A stretch of 64,000 nt of DNA, taken from positions 957,563 through 1,021,562 of the forward strand of contig NZ_LSBB01000001.1 of assembly GCF_001584335.1 (NCBI RefSeq), written 5' to 3'. Numbering within the stretch: position 1 is the first letter of the stretch; each line of letters begins with the position of its first letter. The notes below the pieces were generated by a model, which worked only from the letters and a program-made list of their open reading frames with translations, made no database searches and was not told the DNA's origin. Positions 9,174 to 18,731 of the stretch are shown here, one piece after another. A program made the position numbers and the translations under genes. This DNA is from Bacillus atrophaeus. Its GTDB lineage: Bacteria; Bacillota; Bacilli; Bacillales; Bacillaceae.

Positions 9174-9994
9174 CATCTGACAAACTCAAGAATTTGTTCT
9201 GATACGAATTCGGGCCGTTCCTCAGGTACCAAATGCCCCGTTTTTTCGAGGGAATGCAGCACGGAATTGGGCAGGTCCTGATGCAGGCGCTTCCCGATTT
9301 CTACAGGCACCACCCGATCTTCATTTCCCCATATTAACAAAGCGGGCTTTTCCATTTTTTTTAATGCCTCAGACGGCAAATCTCCTTCTCTGTGCCGGAT
9401 CAGCCTTGTCATCGCCTTGAAAATCTGGCCGTCCGTAAAAGGCTTTCCATATCCGTCTATCATTTCATCATCAATCAGAGATTTGTCGTACACCACATTA
9501 TGCAAATTTTTCAGCACTCCGCTTTTTGAAAGCCAGCGTTTAACATACAGATGAAAATATGGAAGATGGGTCCCGAAAGTAATCGTTGGGTGCGAGCGCT
9601 GCAAATAGCCTGAGCTGCAAAGAAGCACCACCTTTGTGAATAACTCCGGCTTTTGCAGCGCGGCCGACAGAGAAATCTGGCCTCCCATGGAATGGCCGAC
9701 AAGCGCGGCTTCTTTAATTTGCAATTGTTCAAGAAGGCCGATAATAAGCCGCGCCAAATTACTGTACGTATATAAAAACGTCTGTGACTTTTCCGATTGG
9801 CCAAAGGGAGGAAGATCAACGGCAATGATCTCATAATGATCCCGAAGAAGAGGAATCAATTTCCTGAAGCTGAAGGCTGATGATAAAAAACCATGTATAC
9901 AGACAAGCGTCTGCTTGCCGGGATTTCGATAATGCTCATAATATAAATCGATTCCTTGTACGATGAGTCGGTTTACCGGTGTAACGGCAGTCAT
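9173..9994 (-). CDS. yugF: Alpha/beta-hydrolase YugF
   Basis: 273 residues with the alpha/beta-hydrolase pattern: HG oxyanion motif (CIHGFLSSAF), nucleophile elbow GHSMGG, an acid residue in WGNEDRVVP, and the catalytic His in KTGHLVPEE near the C-terminus. It is a predicted soluble esterase or carboxylic-ester hydrolase; the substrate is unknown. Divergent from alaR. The length equals the B. subtilis protein. Confidence 0.85.
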   Translation of the reverse strand: MTAVTPVNRLIVQGIDLYYEHYRNPGKQTLVCIHGFLSSAFSFRKLIPLLRDHYEIIAVDLPPFGQSEKSQTFLYTYSNLARLIIGLLEQLQIKEAALVGHSMGGQISLSAALQKPELFTKVVLLCSSGYLQRSHPTITFGTHLPYFHLYVKRWLSKSGVLKNLHNVVYDKSLIDDEMIDGYGKPFTDGQIFKAMTRLIRHREGDLPSEALKKMEKPALLIWGNEDRVVPVEIGKRLHQDLPNSVLHSLEKTGHLVPEERPEFVSEQILEFVR

Positions 9995-10075
9995 GTTGTC
10001 CTCACTCCATTTGCGGTCTGCTTTTATTCTGCCCTGAATTTGTCATTTCTAGCGGAAGTTTCTCGGCTTTTTTTC

Positions 10076-10121
10076 TTAGCATTCGCCAAGAAACGTGATA
10101 TAATGTCGTGAAGATTTCTTG
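10076..10121 (+). promoter_or_regulatory. Sigma-A promoter of alaR-alaT with flanking inverted repeat
   Basis: TTAGCA (10076-10081), 17-bp spacer, TATAAT (10099-10104). CAAGAAA (10087-10093) and TTTCTTG (10115-10121) are inverted copies that bracket the -10 box. That is a plausible operator for the Lrp-type regulator encoded immediately downstream. Confidence 0.6.
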
Positions 10122-10143
10122 ACATTGCAAAGGTGTGAAATGA

Positions 10144-10644
10144 ATGAAATTGACAGAGAAAGAAACAGAAATATTAGAAATTTTAGACGAAAACAGCCGT
10201 GCTGATGTGGATATGATCGCAAAGATGGCGAACATCCCGGCAAGTGAAGTAAAAGACATCATTGATAAACTGGAAAAAGAAAAGGTTATCATTGACTATT
10301 CTGCCATGATTGACTGGCGCAAAGTTGACGGTCATGAAGGCGTAACTGCCATGATAGATGTAAAGGTAACGCCAAAACGCGGCGTCGGCTTCGACGAAGT
10401 GGCGGAAAGAATCTACAGATTCCAAGAGGTTGAATCCGTTTATCTCATGTCAGGCGTATATGACTTGTCTGTCGTGATCCGGGGGAGCTCGATGTCTGAT
10501 ATTGCCCGTTTTGTTTCTGATAAGCTGTCTACGCTTGATTCGGTCGTATCAACGACAACCCATTTCATCTTGAAAAAATACAAGCATGACGGCAAGGTGT
10601 TTGAATCAGGAGACGACGACAAAAGAATCGTGGTGTCTCCGTAA
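10144..10644 (+). CDS. alaR: Lrp/AsnC-family transcriptional regulator AlaR
   Basis: 166 residues: an N-terminal winged HTH (about 5-65, with ILDENSRADVDMIAKMANI) and a C-terminal RAM/AsnC ligand-binding domain (about 75-155). In B. subtilis AlaR (YugG) regulates alanine transaminase. The stop codon directly abuts the alaT start, so the two genes are translationally linked. An inverted repeat around the -10 box suggests autoregulation. Confidence 0.9.
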   Translation: MKLTEKETEILEILDENSRADVDMIAKMANIPASEVKDIIDKLEKEKVIIDYSAMIDWRKVDGHEGVTAMIDVKVTPKRGVGFDEVAERIYRFQEVESVYLMSGVYDLSVVIRGSSMSDIARFVSDKLSTLDSVVSTTTHFILKKYKHDGKVFESGDDDKRIVVSP

Positions 10645-11808
10645 ATGAGCACGTCCTATTTATCCGAATATGTACAGCAGATTAAACCGTCCGGCATCCG
10701 CAGGTTCTTTGATTTAGCTGCGACAATGGAGGGTGTGATTTCACTGGGGGTGGGTGAACCTGATTTTGTAACGGCGTGGAATGTCAGGGAAGCAAGCATT
10801 CTTTCCCTGGAACAAGGTTACACATCATACACCGCCAATGCCGGGCTTTACTCGTTAAGAGAGGAAATCAGCCGATACTTGAGCAGCCGGTTTGATCTTC
10901 ACTATTCACCCGATCATGAGCTGATTGTCACGGTGGGAGCAAGCCAGGCCTTGGATCTCGCAATCCGGGCCATTCTGAATCCAGGGGAAGAAGTGATTAT
11001 CCCTGAGCCTTGTTTTGTCGCGTATGAATCGCTTGTTTCACTGACAGGCGGACGTCCGGTTCACCTTCATACCACAGCCGCCAGCGGATTCAAAGCAACA
11101 GCGGCAGACTTTGAAGCACTTGTGACTGAAAAAACAAAAGCCATCCTCATTTGCTCGCCTTCCAACCCGACAGGTTCTGTTTATTCGAAGGAAGAGCTGA
11201 ATGATATTGCCGAATTTGCAAAAAAACACGATATTATTGTCTTGGCCGATGAGATCTACGCGGAACTTACGTATGATCAAGAATTTACAAGCTTGGCCGA
11301 GTTAACAGATATGAAGGAACGGACGATTGTCATATCCGGTTTTTCGAAAGCTTTTGCCATGACGGGCTGGAGATTAGGCTTTGCAGCTGCGCCTGCCGAG
11401 ATCCGAGACGCTATGCTGAAAATTCATCAGTACTCCATGATGTGTGCTCCGTCAATGGCGCAATATGCGGCGTTGGAAGGGCTTAAAAACGGCATGGAAG
11501 ATGTAGAGAAAATGAAGAAAAGTTACCGCAGAAGACGTAACTTATTCGTAGATACACTCAATGAGATCGGCCTGGAATGCCATCACCCGGGAGGCGCTTT
11601 TTACGCATTTCCGTCTATTAAAAGCACGGGGATGAGCTCTGAGCAATTTGCCGAGGAGCTTCTTGTTCAGGAAAAAGTGGCCGTTGTTCCGGGAAATGTG
11701 TTTGGCCCGAGCGGTGAAGGCTATATCCGCTGTTCGTACGCAACTTCGATCGAACAGCTGCAGGAAGCCTTGACCAGAATGAAACGTTTTCTGAACCAAA
11801 CCACATAA
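10645..11808 (+). CDS. alaT: Alanine transaminase AlaT, PLP aminotransferase class I
   Basis: 387 residues, beginning at the ATG immediately after the alaR stop with no spacer. Class I/II aminotransferase motifs: PSNPTGS, LADEIYAEL and the PLP lysine in SGFSKAFAMTGWRLG. Arg in YIRCSYA near the C-terminus would bind the substrate carboxylate. It interconverts alanine and pyruvate with 2-oxoglutarate/glutamate. The function is inferred from the B. subtilis counterpart YugH and the AlaR neighbour. Confidence 0.9.
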   Translation: MSTSYLSEYVQQIKPSGIRRFFDLAATMEGVISLGVGEPDFVTAWNVREASILSLEQGYTSYTANAGLYSLREEISRYLSSRFDLHYSPDHELIVTVGASQALDLAIRAILNPGEEVIIPEPCFVAYESLVSLTGGRPVHLHTTAASGFKATAADFEALVTEKTKAILICSPSNPTGSVYSKEELNDIAEFAKKHDIIVLADEIYAELTYDQEFTSLAELTDMKERTIVISGFSKAFAMTGWRLGFAAAPAEIRDAMLKIHQYSMMCAPSMAQYAALEGLKNGMEDVEKMKKSYRRRRNLFVDTLNEIGLECHHPGGAFYAFPSIKSTGMSSEQFAEELLVQEKVAVVPGNVFGPSGEGYIRCSYATSIEQLQEALTRMKRFLNQTT

Positions 11809-11809
11809 A

Positions 11810-11888
11810 AAAAGATACGAACTGTCAGTTCGCATCCAATAAAGGGGGGAATACTAGAAAGCCTTTGGTATTTGCAGTATACCCCCTT
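11810..11888 (+). other. Two hairpins between alaT and yugI
   Basis: The first hairpin, GATACGAACTG/CAGTTCGCATC (about 11816-11838), lies just behind alaT and lacks a T-tract. The second pairs AAGGGGGGAATACT (from 11842) with AGTATACCCCCTT (to 11888), with one mismatch and a loop of about 20 nt, followed by CTTC. Both lie upstream of the yugI promoter. They may end alaT transcripts, or the second may be a separate structured element. Confidence 0.45.
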
Positions 11889-11927
11889 CTTCATATTGAT
11901 AAACCAAAATACGCAAAAAAAGTTTTT

Positions 11928-11956
11928 TTGCTAAAAAAGGACTTGTATGATATAAT
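11928..11956 (+). promoter_or_regulatory. Sigma-A promoter of yugI
   Basis: TTGCTA (11928-11933), 17-bp spacer, perfect TATAAT (11951-11956), about 50 nt before the yugI start. Confidence 0.65.
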
Positions 11957-12006
11957 TTTAAATTGCGTATAAACAGATATTTAATTTAACTTAGGAGTTG
12001 TTATGA

Positions 12007-12399
12007 ATGGCAGCAAAATTTGAAGTGGGCAGTGTTTACACTGGTAAAGTAACAGGGTTACAAGCGTATGGTGCGTTTGTTGCATTAGATGAAGAAACTC
12101 AAGGACTTGTGCATATTTCTGAGGTGACTCACGGTTTCGTAAAAGATATTAACGAGCATCTTTCAATCGGTGACGAAGTACAAGTAAAAGTACTTTCAGT
12201 TGATGAAGAAAAAGGTAAAATCAGCCTTTCAATCCGCGCGACTCAAGCTGCGCCGGAGAAAAAAGAAAGCAAGCCAAGAAAACCTAAAGCTGCGCAAGCA
12301 AAAGAAGAAACATCTGCGCCTCAAGGCTTCAACACATTAAAAGATAAGCTTGAAGAGTGGATTGAGCAATCAAACCGCAAAGATCTTATCAAAAAATAA
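12007..12399 (+). CDS. yugI: S1-domain RNA-binding protein YugI (general stress protein 13 type)
   Basis: 130 residues. The S1 domain fills residues 5-75, with the typical GKVTGLQAYGAFVAL and GLVHISEV strands. A Lys/Glu/Ala-rich linker and a short C-terminal helix follow. The ATG follows TTAGGAG. S1 proteins of this kind bind RNA or ribosomes; in B. subtilis the gene product is known as GSP13. Monocistronic between its own promoter and terminator. Confidence 0.9.
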   Translation: MAAKFEVGSVYTGKVTGLQAYGAFVALDEETQGLVHISEVTHGFVKDINEHLSIGDEVQVKVLSVDEEKGKISLSIRATQAAPEKKESKPRKPKAAQAKEETSAPQGFNTLKDKLEEWIEQSNRKDLIKK

Positions 12400-12404
12400 G
12401 CATG

Positions 12405-12440
12405 AAAAAAGCACCGGATAAAAGTTCGGTGCTTTTTTTT
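12405..12440 (+). terminator. Terminator of yugI
   Basis: GCACCG/CGGTGC stem with flanking A-run and T8. Confidence 0.85.
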
Positions 12441-12490
12441 ATGCCGCCTCTGCACTCCATACAAAGAATGCTGGGCAGCAAATAGCTTAG

Positions 12491-12527
12491 GGGTGCACCG
12501 GATATGTACACCTCGGTGCTATTTTGT
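12491..12527 (+). terminator. Second hairpin resembling the yugI terminator
   Basis: GCACCG (12495-12500) and CGGTGC (12514-12519) followed by TATTTT. It repeats the stem of the upstream terminator about 80 nt later. It may serve as a back-up terminator or mark the 3' end of convergent yuzA. Confidence 0.5.
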
Positions 12528-12532
12528 CTGGC

Positions 12533-12769
12533 TTATCTCATTTCAGGTTTAGCTGCTTCCTCACGTGAAGCTTCTTCACTTGGCTTAAACAGCAGACCAA
12601 GATTGATCAGGCCGGCAATTCCGACTAGACCGTATATGATACGGGAAAGAGCTGAACTTTGGCCTCCGAAGATCGCCGCGACTAAATCAAATTGAAAAAA
12701 GCCAATCAGTCCCCAGTTAATAGCGCCAATAATTGTTAAAACAAGGGCAATTCGTTGAATCGTGCTCAT
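12533..12769 (-). CDS. yuzA: DUF378 family small membrane protein YuzA
   Basis: 78 residues from the ATG behind GAAGGAGGTTGTACA. It has two membrane helices with INWGLIGFFQFDLV between them, characteristic of DUF378. No function is known. The charged C-terminal tail is cytoplasmic if the usual topology holds. Divergent from yugJ. Confidence 0.85.
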   Translation of the reverse strand: MSTIQRIALVLTIIGAINWGLIGFFQFDLVAAIFGGQSSALSRIIYGLVGIAGLINLGLLFKPSEEASREEAAKPEMR

Positions 12770-12904
12770 TGTACAACCTCCTTCATAAATTAAGTGACAC
12801 ATTTATAGATTGTGACAGTTTGGGGAAACTATACATGTCAAAAGCTGATTGCTTTACATCGGAAAGAGAAATTCTGCATAATGAAAACCTAAGGAGGAGA
12901 TGTC

Positions 12905-14068
12905 ATGCAAAACTTTACATATTGGAACCCGACAAAATTAATTTTCGGGCGCGGAGAAGTTGAAAAGCTGCCGGAAGAGATCAAGCCGTATGGAAAAAAC
13001 GTATTGCTCGTATACGGAGGCGGCAGCGTGAAGCGAAGCGGCTTATACGGACAAGTGACAGACTTACTGAATAAAGCAGGCGTCACAGTGCACGAACTGG
13101 GAGGCGTTGAACCGAATCCGCGTGTTGCCACTGTCAATAAAGGCGCAGCGATCTGTAAGGAACATCATATCGACTTCCTTCTGGCTGTCGGAGGCGGGAG
13201 CGTCATCGACTGTACAAAAGCGATTGCCGCGGGTGCGAAGTATGATGGAGATGCTTGGGATATTGTGACCAAAAAGCATCAGCCGAAAGAAGCTTTGCCG
13301 TTCGGCACAGTATTAACCTTGGCAGCCACAGGTTCTGAAATGAATGCAGGTTCTGTAATCACGAACTGGGAAACGCAAGAAAAATACGGATGGGGCAGTC
13401 CGCTTGTTTATCCGAAATTCTCTATTCTTGACCCGGTGAATACATTTACCGTGCCGAAAGACCACACGATTTACGGCATGGTCGATATGATGAGCCATGT
13501 ATTTGAACAATATTTCCATCACACATCAAACACGCCGTATCAAGACCGGATGTGTGAATCATTATTACGTACGGTAATTGAAACAGCTCCTAAGCTGATC
13601 AATGATCTTGAGAATTATGAACTGCGGGAAACGATTTTGTATACCGGCACAATCGCGTTAAACGGCATGCTTTCAATGGGAGCCAGAGGGGACTGGGCCA
13701 CTCATAACATCGAGCACGCTGTATCAGCGGTATACGATATTCCGCATGCGGGAGGACTCGCGATTCTCTTCCCGAATTGGATGAGACATGTGCTTGCAGA
13801 AAATCCTGCCCGTTTCAAACAGCTTGCGGTCCGTGTCTTTGATATTGACGAAGCTGGTAAATCAGACGAGGAAATTGCTCTTGAAGGCATTGATAAGCTG
13901 TCTGCATTTTGGACAAGCCTCGGCGCTCCGAACAAACTTGCTGATTATGAGATCACTGATGAAAAATTGGATACGATCGCAGACAAAGCAATGGCCAATG
14001 GCGCCTTCGGACAGTTTAAATCATTAAATAAAGAAGATGTTCTCGCTATCTTAAAAGCATCTTTATAA
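12905..14068 (+). CDS. yugJ: Iron-containing (group III) alcohol dehydrogenase YugJ
   Basis: 387 residues. N-terminal dinucleotide-binding region with the [16 protein letters not shown] motif (about 95-110). The C-terminal metal domain has histidines in [13 protein letters not shown] and [12 protein letters not shown]. The family uses Fe or Zn with NAD(P)H to reduce short aldehydes to alcohols; the B. subtilis counterpart is annotated as a butanol dehydrogenase. The ATG follows AAGGAGGAG. It is a tandem paralogue of yugK, about 70% identical by eye. Confidence 0.9.
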   Translation: MQNFTYWNPTKLIFGRGEVEKLPEEIKPYGKNVLLVYGGGSVKRSGLYGQVTDLLNKAGVTVHELGGVEPNPRVATVNKGAAICKEHHIDFLLAVGGGSVIDCTKAIAAGAKYDGDAWDIVTKKHQPKEALPFGTVLTLAATGSEMNAGSVITNWETQEKYGWGSPLVYPKFSILDPVNTFTVPKDHTIYGMVDMMSHVFEQYFHHTSNTPYQDRMCESLLRTVIETAPKLINDLENYELRETILYTGTIALNGMLSMGARGDWATHNIEHAVSAVYDIPHAGGLAILFPNWMRHVLAENPARFKQLAVRVFDIDEAGKSDEEIALEGIDKLSAFWTSLGAPNKLADYEITDEKLDTIADKAMANGAFGQFKSLNKEDVLAILKASL

Positions 14069-14072
14069 AAAC

Positions 14073-14125
14073 GGAGAAAAAGGGGGAAAGCGGCGCACTT
14101 AGCGCCTGCCTCTTTTTCTTTTTTT
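14073..14125 (+). terminator. Terminator between yugJ and yugK
   Basis: Long imperfect stem: AGAAAAAG ... GGCGC pairs with GCGCC ... CTTTTTCT, followed by a T-run. Confidence 0.65.
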
Positions 14126-14188
14126 AATTTTATGGTATATTGGAAAATCCGCTTTTTATTACCCAGCGACTATTATGGAGGTATATAT

Positions 14189-15361
14189 ATGGAGAATTTT
14201 ACTTACTACAATCCGACAAAACTGATTTTTGGCAAAGGCCAAATCGAACAATTAAAAAAAGAGCTTGCGCAATATGGAAAAAACGTGCTGCTTGTGTACG
14301 GGGGCGGAAGCATTAAACGAAACGGCCTGTACGATCAAGTGACTGCCATTTTACAAGAGGAAGGCGCGGTTGTGACTGAGCTTGCAGGAGTAGAACCAAA
14401 TCCACGCCTCGCCACTGTGAAAAAAGGAATTGAAATGTGTGAACAAAAGCAGATTGATTTCCTTCTCGCTGTAGGAGGCGGAAGCGTCATCGACTGTACA
14501 AAAGCAATCGCAGCCGGCGCGAAATATGATGGAGACGCATGGGACATCTTCAGCAAAAAGGTGACAGCGAAGGACGCTTTGCCGTTTGGAACCATTTTGA
14601 CGATTGCCGCGACGGGCTCTGAAATGAACCCGGACTCTGTCATTACGAACTGGGAAACAAATGAAAAATACGTATGGGGCAGTGATGTGACTCATCCGCG
14701 CTTCTCTATTTTGGACCCTGAAAATACATTCAGTCTTCCTGAAAATCAAACCGTTTACGGCATGGTTGATATGATGAGCCATGTATTTGAACAATATTTT
14801 CACAATGTCGAAAATACACCGCTTCAGGACAGAATGTGTTTCGCCGTACTTCAGACGGTTATCGAAACAGCGCCGAAGCTCTTAGAGGATTTGCAAAACT
14901 ACAAGCATCGCGAAACCATTTTATACGCTGGTACAATTGCGTTAAATGGCACGCTTCAAATGGGCTACTTCGGCGATTGGGCGTCTCATACTATGGAGCA
15001 TGCCGTTTCAGCTGTGTATGATATTCCGCATGCAGGCGGACTCGCGATTCTCTTCCCGAACTGGATGAGATATACGGTAGATACAAATGTGGAGCGATTC
15101 AAAGCGCTTATGCTTAATATGTTTGACATCGACACAGAGGGCAAATCTGATAAAGAAATCGTCCTTGAAGGGATCGACAAGCTTTCCGCATTTTGGACAA
15201 GCCTCGGAGCGCCTTCCCGCCTTGCAGACTATGAAATTGGAGAAGAAAAGCTTGATCTGATTGCCGATATCGCTGCTAAAGAAATGGAGTACGGCGGTTT
15301 CGGAAACTTCCAAAAACTGAACAAAGATGACATACTTGCCATTCTTCGGGCGTCACTATAA
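14189..15361 (+). CDS. yugK: Iron-containing alcohol dehydrogenase YugK
   Basis: 390 residues from the ATG behind TATGGAGG; a longer frame to 14132 lacks a ribosome site. It has the same architecture and metal-binding motifs as yugJ ([24 protein letters not shown]). The pair arose by tandem duplication. A terminator separates the copies and a separate ribosome site and leader precede yugK, so they can be expressed independently. Likely an NAD(P)H-dependent aldehyde/alcohol oxidoreductase; the physiological substrate is unknown. Confidence 0.9.
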   Translation: MENFTYYNPTKLIFGKGQIEQLKKELAQYGKNVLLVYGGGSIKRNGLYDQVTAILQEEGAVVTELAGVEPNPRLATVKKGIEMCEQKQIDFLLAVGGGSVIDCTKAIAAGAKYDGDAWDIFSKKVTAKDALPFGTILTIAATGSEMNPDSVITNWETNEKYVWGSDVTHPRFSILDPENTFSLPENQTVYGMVDMMSHVFEQYFHNVENTPLQDRMCFAVLQTVIETAPKLLEDLQNYKHRETILYAGTIALNGTLQMGYFGDWASHTMEHAVSAVYDIPHAGGLAILFPNWMRYTVDTNVERFKALMLNMFDIDTEGKSDKEIVLEGIDKLSAFWTSLGAPSRLADYEIGEEKLDLIADIAAKEMEYGGFGNFQKLNKDDILAILRASL

Positions 15362-15365
15362 TATC

Positions 15366-15397
15366 AAAGGACGGAATCAAGGTATTCCGTCCTTTTT
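15366..15397 (+). terminator. Terminator of yugK
   Basis: AAAGGACGGAAT/ATTCCGTCCTTT stem with a 6-nt loop and a T-tract. Confidence 0.9.
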
Positions 15398-15470
15398 CCT
15401 GACTTGATTTAACCGTGTAGTTCATATAAAGTGAAAGGGAAAACATTATATCGTTATGGAGGGACAAGCA

Positions 15471-16823
15471 ATGACGCATGTACGCTTTGACTACTCAAAA
15501 GCGTTGACTTTTTTCAACGAACATGAACTTACATACCTACGTGATTTTGTAAAAACAGCACACCATAATATCCATGAAAAAACAGGCGCGGGAAGCGACT
15601 ATTTAGGATGGGTGGACCTCCCTGAACATTATGATAAAGAAGAATTCGCGCGTATTAAAAAAAGCGCTGAAAAAATTAAATCTGATTCAGACGTATTGCT
15701 GGTCGTGGGAATCGGCGGTTCATATTTGGGCGCCCGCGCTGCGATTGAAGCGCTTAACCATGCTTTTTATAATACATTGCCAAAAGCCAAACGGGGCAAT
15801 CCGCAAGTCATCTTTATCGGAAACAACATCAGTTCATCCTATATGCGAGATGTGATGGATCTTCTTGAAGATGCTGACTTCTCCATTAACGTGATTTCTA
15901 AATCAGGCACGACAACTGAGCCTGCAATCGCTTTCCGTATTTTCCGCAAGCTTCTTGAAGAGAAATACGGCAAAGAAGAAGCGAAAGCCCGCATTTATGC
16001 GACGACTGATAAAGAACGCGGCGCGTTAAAAACGCTTTCTAACGAAGAGGGCTTTGAATCGTTTGTCATTCCTGATGATGTCGGCGGCCGTTTTTCTGTA
16101 TTGACGGCTGTAGGTCTTTTGCCGATTGCAGTCAGCGGTGTAAACATTGACGACATGATGAAGGGTGCACTTGATGCGAGCAAAGATTTCGCAGCTTCAG
16201 AATTAGAGGAAAATCCTGCATACCAGTACGCTGTCGTTCGCAACGTTCTTTACAATAAAGGCAAAACCATTGAAATGCTGATTAACTATGAACCGGCTCT
16301 TCAATATTTTGCTGAATGGTGGAAGCAGCTTTTCGGAGAAAGTGAAGGGAAAGACGAAAAAGGCATTTATCCGTCTTCCGCTAATTTCTCAACTGATCTT
16401 CACTCACTTGGCCAATATGTGCAGGAAGGCCGAAGAGATCTGTTTGAAACTGTACTGAATGTAGAGACGCCAAAACATGAGCTGACCATTGAAGAAGCTG
16501 AGAACGATCTTGACGGCTTAAACTATTTGGCCGGAAAAACGGTTGATTTCGTCAACAAAAAAGCGTTCCAAGGCACAATGCTTGCTCATACGGACGGGAA
16601 AGTCCCGAACTTAATTGTCAACATTCCGGAGCTGAACGCATATACTTTTGGATATCTTGTGTATTTCTTTGAAAAAGCCTGCGCCATGAGCGGTTATCTC
16701 CTCGGTGTCAATCCGTTTGACCAGCCGGGAGTTGAAGCTTATAAAGTCAACATGTTTGCGCTTCTTGGCAAACCCGGCTTTGAAGAGAAAAAAGCAGAAC
16801 TTGAAAAACGTCTCGAAGAATAG
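15471..16823 (+). CDS. pgi: Glucose-6-phosphate isomerase
   Basis: 450 residues from the ATG behind TATGGAGGG. Sugar isomerase motifs: [17 protein letters not shown] (about 78-94), the phosphate-binding [10 protein letters not shown] (about 144-153) and the C-terminal block containing [14 protein letters not shown]. It interconverts glucose-6-phosphate and fructose-6-phosphate at the top of glycolysis. It is almost identical to the B. subtilis enzyme, much more conserved than its neighbours. Flanked by terminators, so monocistronic. Confidence 0.97.
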   Translation: MTHVRFDYSKALTFFNEHELTYLRDFVKTAHHNIHEKTGAGSDYLGWVDLPEHYDKEEFARIKKSAEKIKSDSDVLLVVGIGGSYLGARAAIEALNHAFYNTLPKAKRGNPQVIFIGNNISSSYMRDVMDLLEDADFSINVISKSGTTTEPAIAFRIFRKLLEEKYGKEEAKARIYATTDKERGALKTLSNEEGFESFVIPDDVGGRFSVLTAVGLLPIAVSGVNIDDMMKGALDASKDFAASELEENPAYQYAVVRNVLYNKGKTIEMLINYEPALQYFAEWWKQLFGESEGKDEKGIYPSSANFSTDLHSLGQYVQEGRRDLFETVLNVETPKHELTIEEAENDLDGLNYLAGKTVDFVNKKAFQGTMLAHTDGKVPNLIVNIPELNAYTFGYLVYFFEKACAMSGYLLGVNPFDQPGVEAYKVNMFALLGKPGFEEKKAELEKRLEE

Positions 16824-16830
16824 ATATCAA

Positions 16831-16866
16831 AGGCTGACTGGCTTGCAAACCCGGTCAGCTTTTTTT
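16831..16866 (+). terminator. Terminator of pgi
   Basis: AGCTGACTGG-type stem: AGGCTGACTGG pairs with CCGGTCAGCT, then T6. Confidence 0.85.
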
Positions 16867-16889
16867 AAAAAAACATAAAGGATGCTGAT

Positions 16890-17264
16890 GTGTTTATGAA
16901 ACAAGCTGTTATGAAACATCTCATCATTGCCGGCCTATCTTCGGCTGTTTTATTTTTGCTGATGTATATCGAAGTCGTTCAGCCTGAGTTTTCTTCAAGT
17001 ATCGGCAGCACGTTCCCACACTATTTCATTCATTCATTTCTTCTTATCGGCCTTCCGCTTGGGCTTTTTACAGATGCTGTACAGAGGCTTTTACAGCTCA
17101 AACGGCCGCATACGCTTCTGACCAAATTAGGTCTTTATCTTGCAATTGTCTTTATTTCCTGGGAATCAGCCGCCGGATTTGCGGCAGGGCTTCTGATTTA
17201 CTTCTTAATTGAATGCGCTTTCTTTTCTGTGTCCCGAACGAAAGAAAATACATTCTCTATGTAA
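16890..17264 (+). CDS. yugM: YugM-like integral membrane protein
   Basis: About 124 residues with three or four membrane helices and little soluble sequence. The GTG at 16890 is used because AAAGGA lies 7 nt upstream; the ATG two codons later is an alternative. It matches B. subtilis YugM in position and character. Function unknown. Confidence 0.75.
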   Translation: MFMKQAVMKHLIIAGLSSAVLFLLMYIEVVQPEFSSSIGSTFPHYFIHSFLLIGLPLGLFTDAVQRLLQLKRPHTLLTKLGLYLAIVFISWESAAGFAAGLLIYFLIECAFFSVSRTKENTFSM

Positions 17265-17343
17265 TCGGCTCTTTTTGTAAAGTTATTCCGTCCCGAATGA
17301 AGATGACCGGAGAGGGGAGGATAATGAAAAAAGGAGCCATTCG

Positions 17344-17748
17344 ATGATTACAATACCTTCTGCGATTGAGGGAGAATCCTTTTCTCTGCATGATCTTGAA
17401 CAAATAATGAAACCGCTCGGTTATGTAATAAGCGGCGGCTGGGAGTACGATCATTGCTTTTTTGATTATAAAATTGATGACAAAGACGGCTATTTGTTTT
17501 TGAGAGTCCCTGCAGAAGCCAAACAAGGGCAGCTTGATGAACGTGGAGCCGCCGTCCGCATGGGAATGCCTTTTTTGCTGCGCCATGTGTATCAGGCTGA
17601 ACTTGACGATCATGCCGGCAGCGGACAATTTCAATCTATGTTTAATCAATTTTCTGAGCCGGAAAGGCGGGACGCAGACATTGACCAGGCATACATGGAT
17701 ATCGGTATTTCTCTCGTAAAAGAATTAGAAGATGTACTTTTGCATTAA
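17344..17748 (+). CDS. yugN: YugN-like family protein
   Basis: 134 residues, soluble and acidic, starting at the ATG behind AAAAAGGAG. It belongs to the YugN-like family, whose function is not established. Its last four nucleotides overlap the end of convergent yugO, so no terminator separates the two genes. Confidence 0.8.
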   Translation: MITIPSAIEGESFSLHDLEQIMKPLGYVISGGWEYDHCFFDYKIDDKDGYLFLRVPAEAKQGQLDERGAAVRMGMPFLLRHVYQAELDDHAGSGQFQSMFNQFSEPERRDADIDQAYMDIGISLVKELEDVLLH

Positions 17749-18731
17749 AGAGCGAGAAACTGGTCGGTTTGAAGCACTTTATAAGTAAGAGGAGGGGTGA
17801 GCATTGGCCCTTCCTCTTTTTGAATGCCGATAATCGTTACTTTATGATCAAGATAGTGTAGTACGCAGGAACGGTAAGAGGCTCCCGCTAATTCCGCGGG
17901 CACAGGAATCATATACACCATCTTTTCCAGTGTCAGCTCTGTAAGGGTTCGCGGTTCGGCAAGCTGCCGTTTCACCCGATAATGCTCAAGCATCACCCGG
18001 CTCAGCAGCTGTGATGTTCCGAGAATTTTATTTGCTCCGGCCCGTTCAGCATTTGTCACATAGCGGTCAGTCAAGATTTCAACGATACAGTAGACTGAAG
18101 GGTTCAGCCCTTTGACGGAAAGAAGCGTCAGCACTGAAAGCATATCGGCTTCCGCTTCGTTTTTATGCTGATCAGCAGTGACCATGACGGTGTCAGCAGA
18201 GGCGATATTCGCTTTTTTCAGCGTATCGTCATCAGCAGCATGCCCGCGGATAAAATGTACATTTTCAATCAGCGGCCCTTCTTTTAACGAATCATCAATC
18301 AGTACCACGGTTTTGGAAGGAGCGGCAAGCTGAAGCTCCCTCAGCAAATGGTTTGATTTTTCATTCCAGCCGATAATGATGACATGGTCCCGCCCTTTGA
18401 ATTTCACCTTTCCTTCAACATAGCGGTGCTGTTTGCTGAAAGCTGCGGAGGCAAGCGTTGCAAAATAGGCGGTGACAAAGCTTGCGCCGCTTAAGACGAG
18501 CAGCATTCCGACGATCTGGCCTAACGGGGTTTGCGGAACATAGTCTCCGTAGCCGACTGTAGAGACTGTAATCACTGCCCACCAAATGCCTTCAAATACC
18601 GACGTGAACTGCTTAGGCTCCAGCAAATAAATGGTCTGCCCGAATAATAGGATAAGGACAAGGATAATTAAGCCGATTCTGATATATAGCGGCCATCTCA
18701 GCCAGGAAATAAAAATCCGGTTTGACTTCAT
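17745..18731 (-). CDS. yugO: Potassium channel with RCK domain (YugO, MthK type)
   Basis: 328 residues: a two-helix pore unit (helices about 17-37 and 72-95), the selectivity filter TVGYGD at 58-63, then a cytosolic RCK/TrkA-N domain from about 113 (VIIIGWNEKS) and a C-terminal regulatory part. It conducts K+ out of the cell. In B. subtilis biofilms YugO carries the K+ waves used for electrical signalling. It overlaps mstX by 4 nt (ATGA), so translation is coupled. It stands near but is separate from the K+ importer genes ktrAB in this window. Confidence 0.93.
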   Translation of the reverse strand: MKSNRIFISWLRWPLYIRIGLIILVLILLFGQTIYLLEPKQFTSVFEGIWWAVITVSTVGYGDYVPQTPLGQIVGMLLVLSGASFVTAYFATLASAAFSKQHRYVEGKVKFKGRDHVIIIGWNEKSNHLLRELQLAAPSKTVVLIDDSLKEGPLIENVHFIRGHAADDDTLKKANIASADTVMVTADQHKNEAEADMLSVLTLLSVKGLNPSVYCIVEILTDRYVTNAERAGANKILGTSQLLSRVMLEHYRVKRQLAEPRTLTELTLEKMVYMIPVPAELAGASYRSCVLHYLDHKVTIIGIQKEEGPMLTPPLTYKVLQTDQFLAL

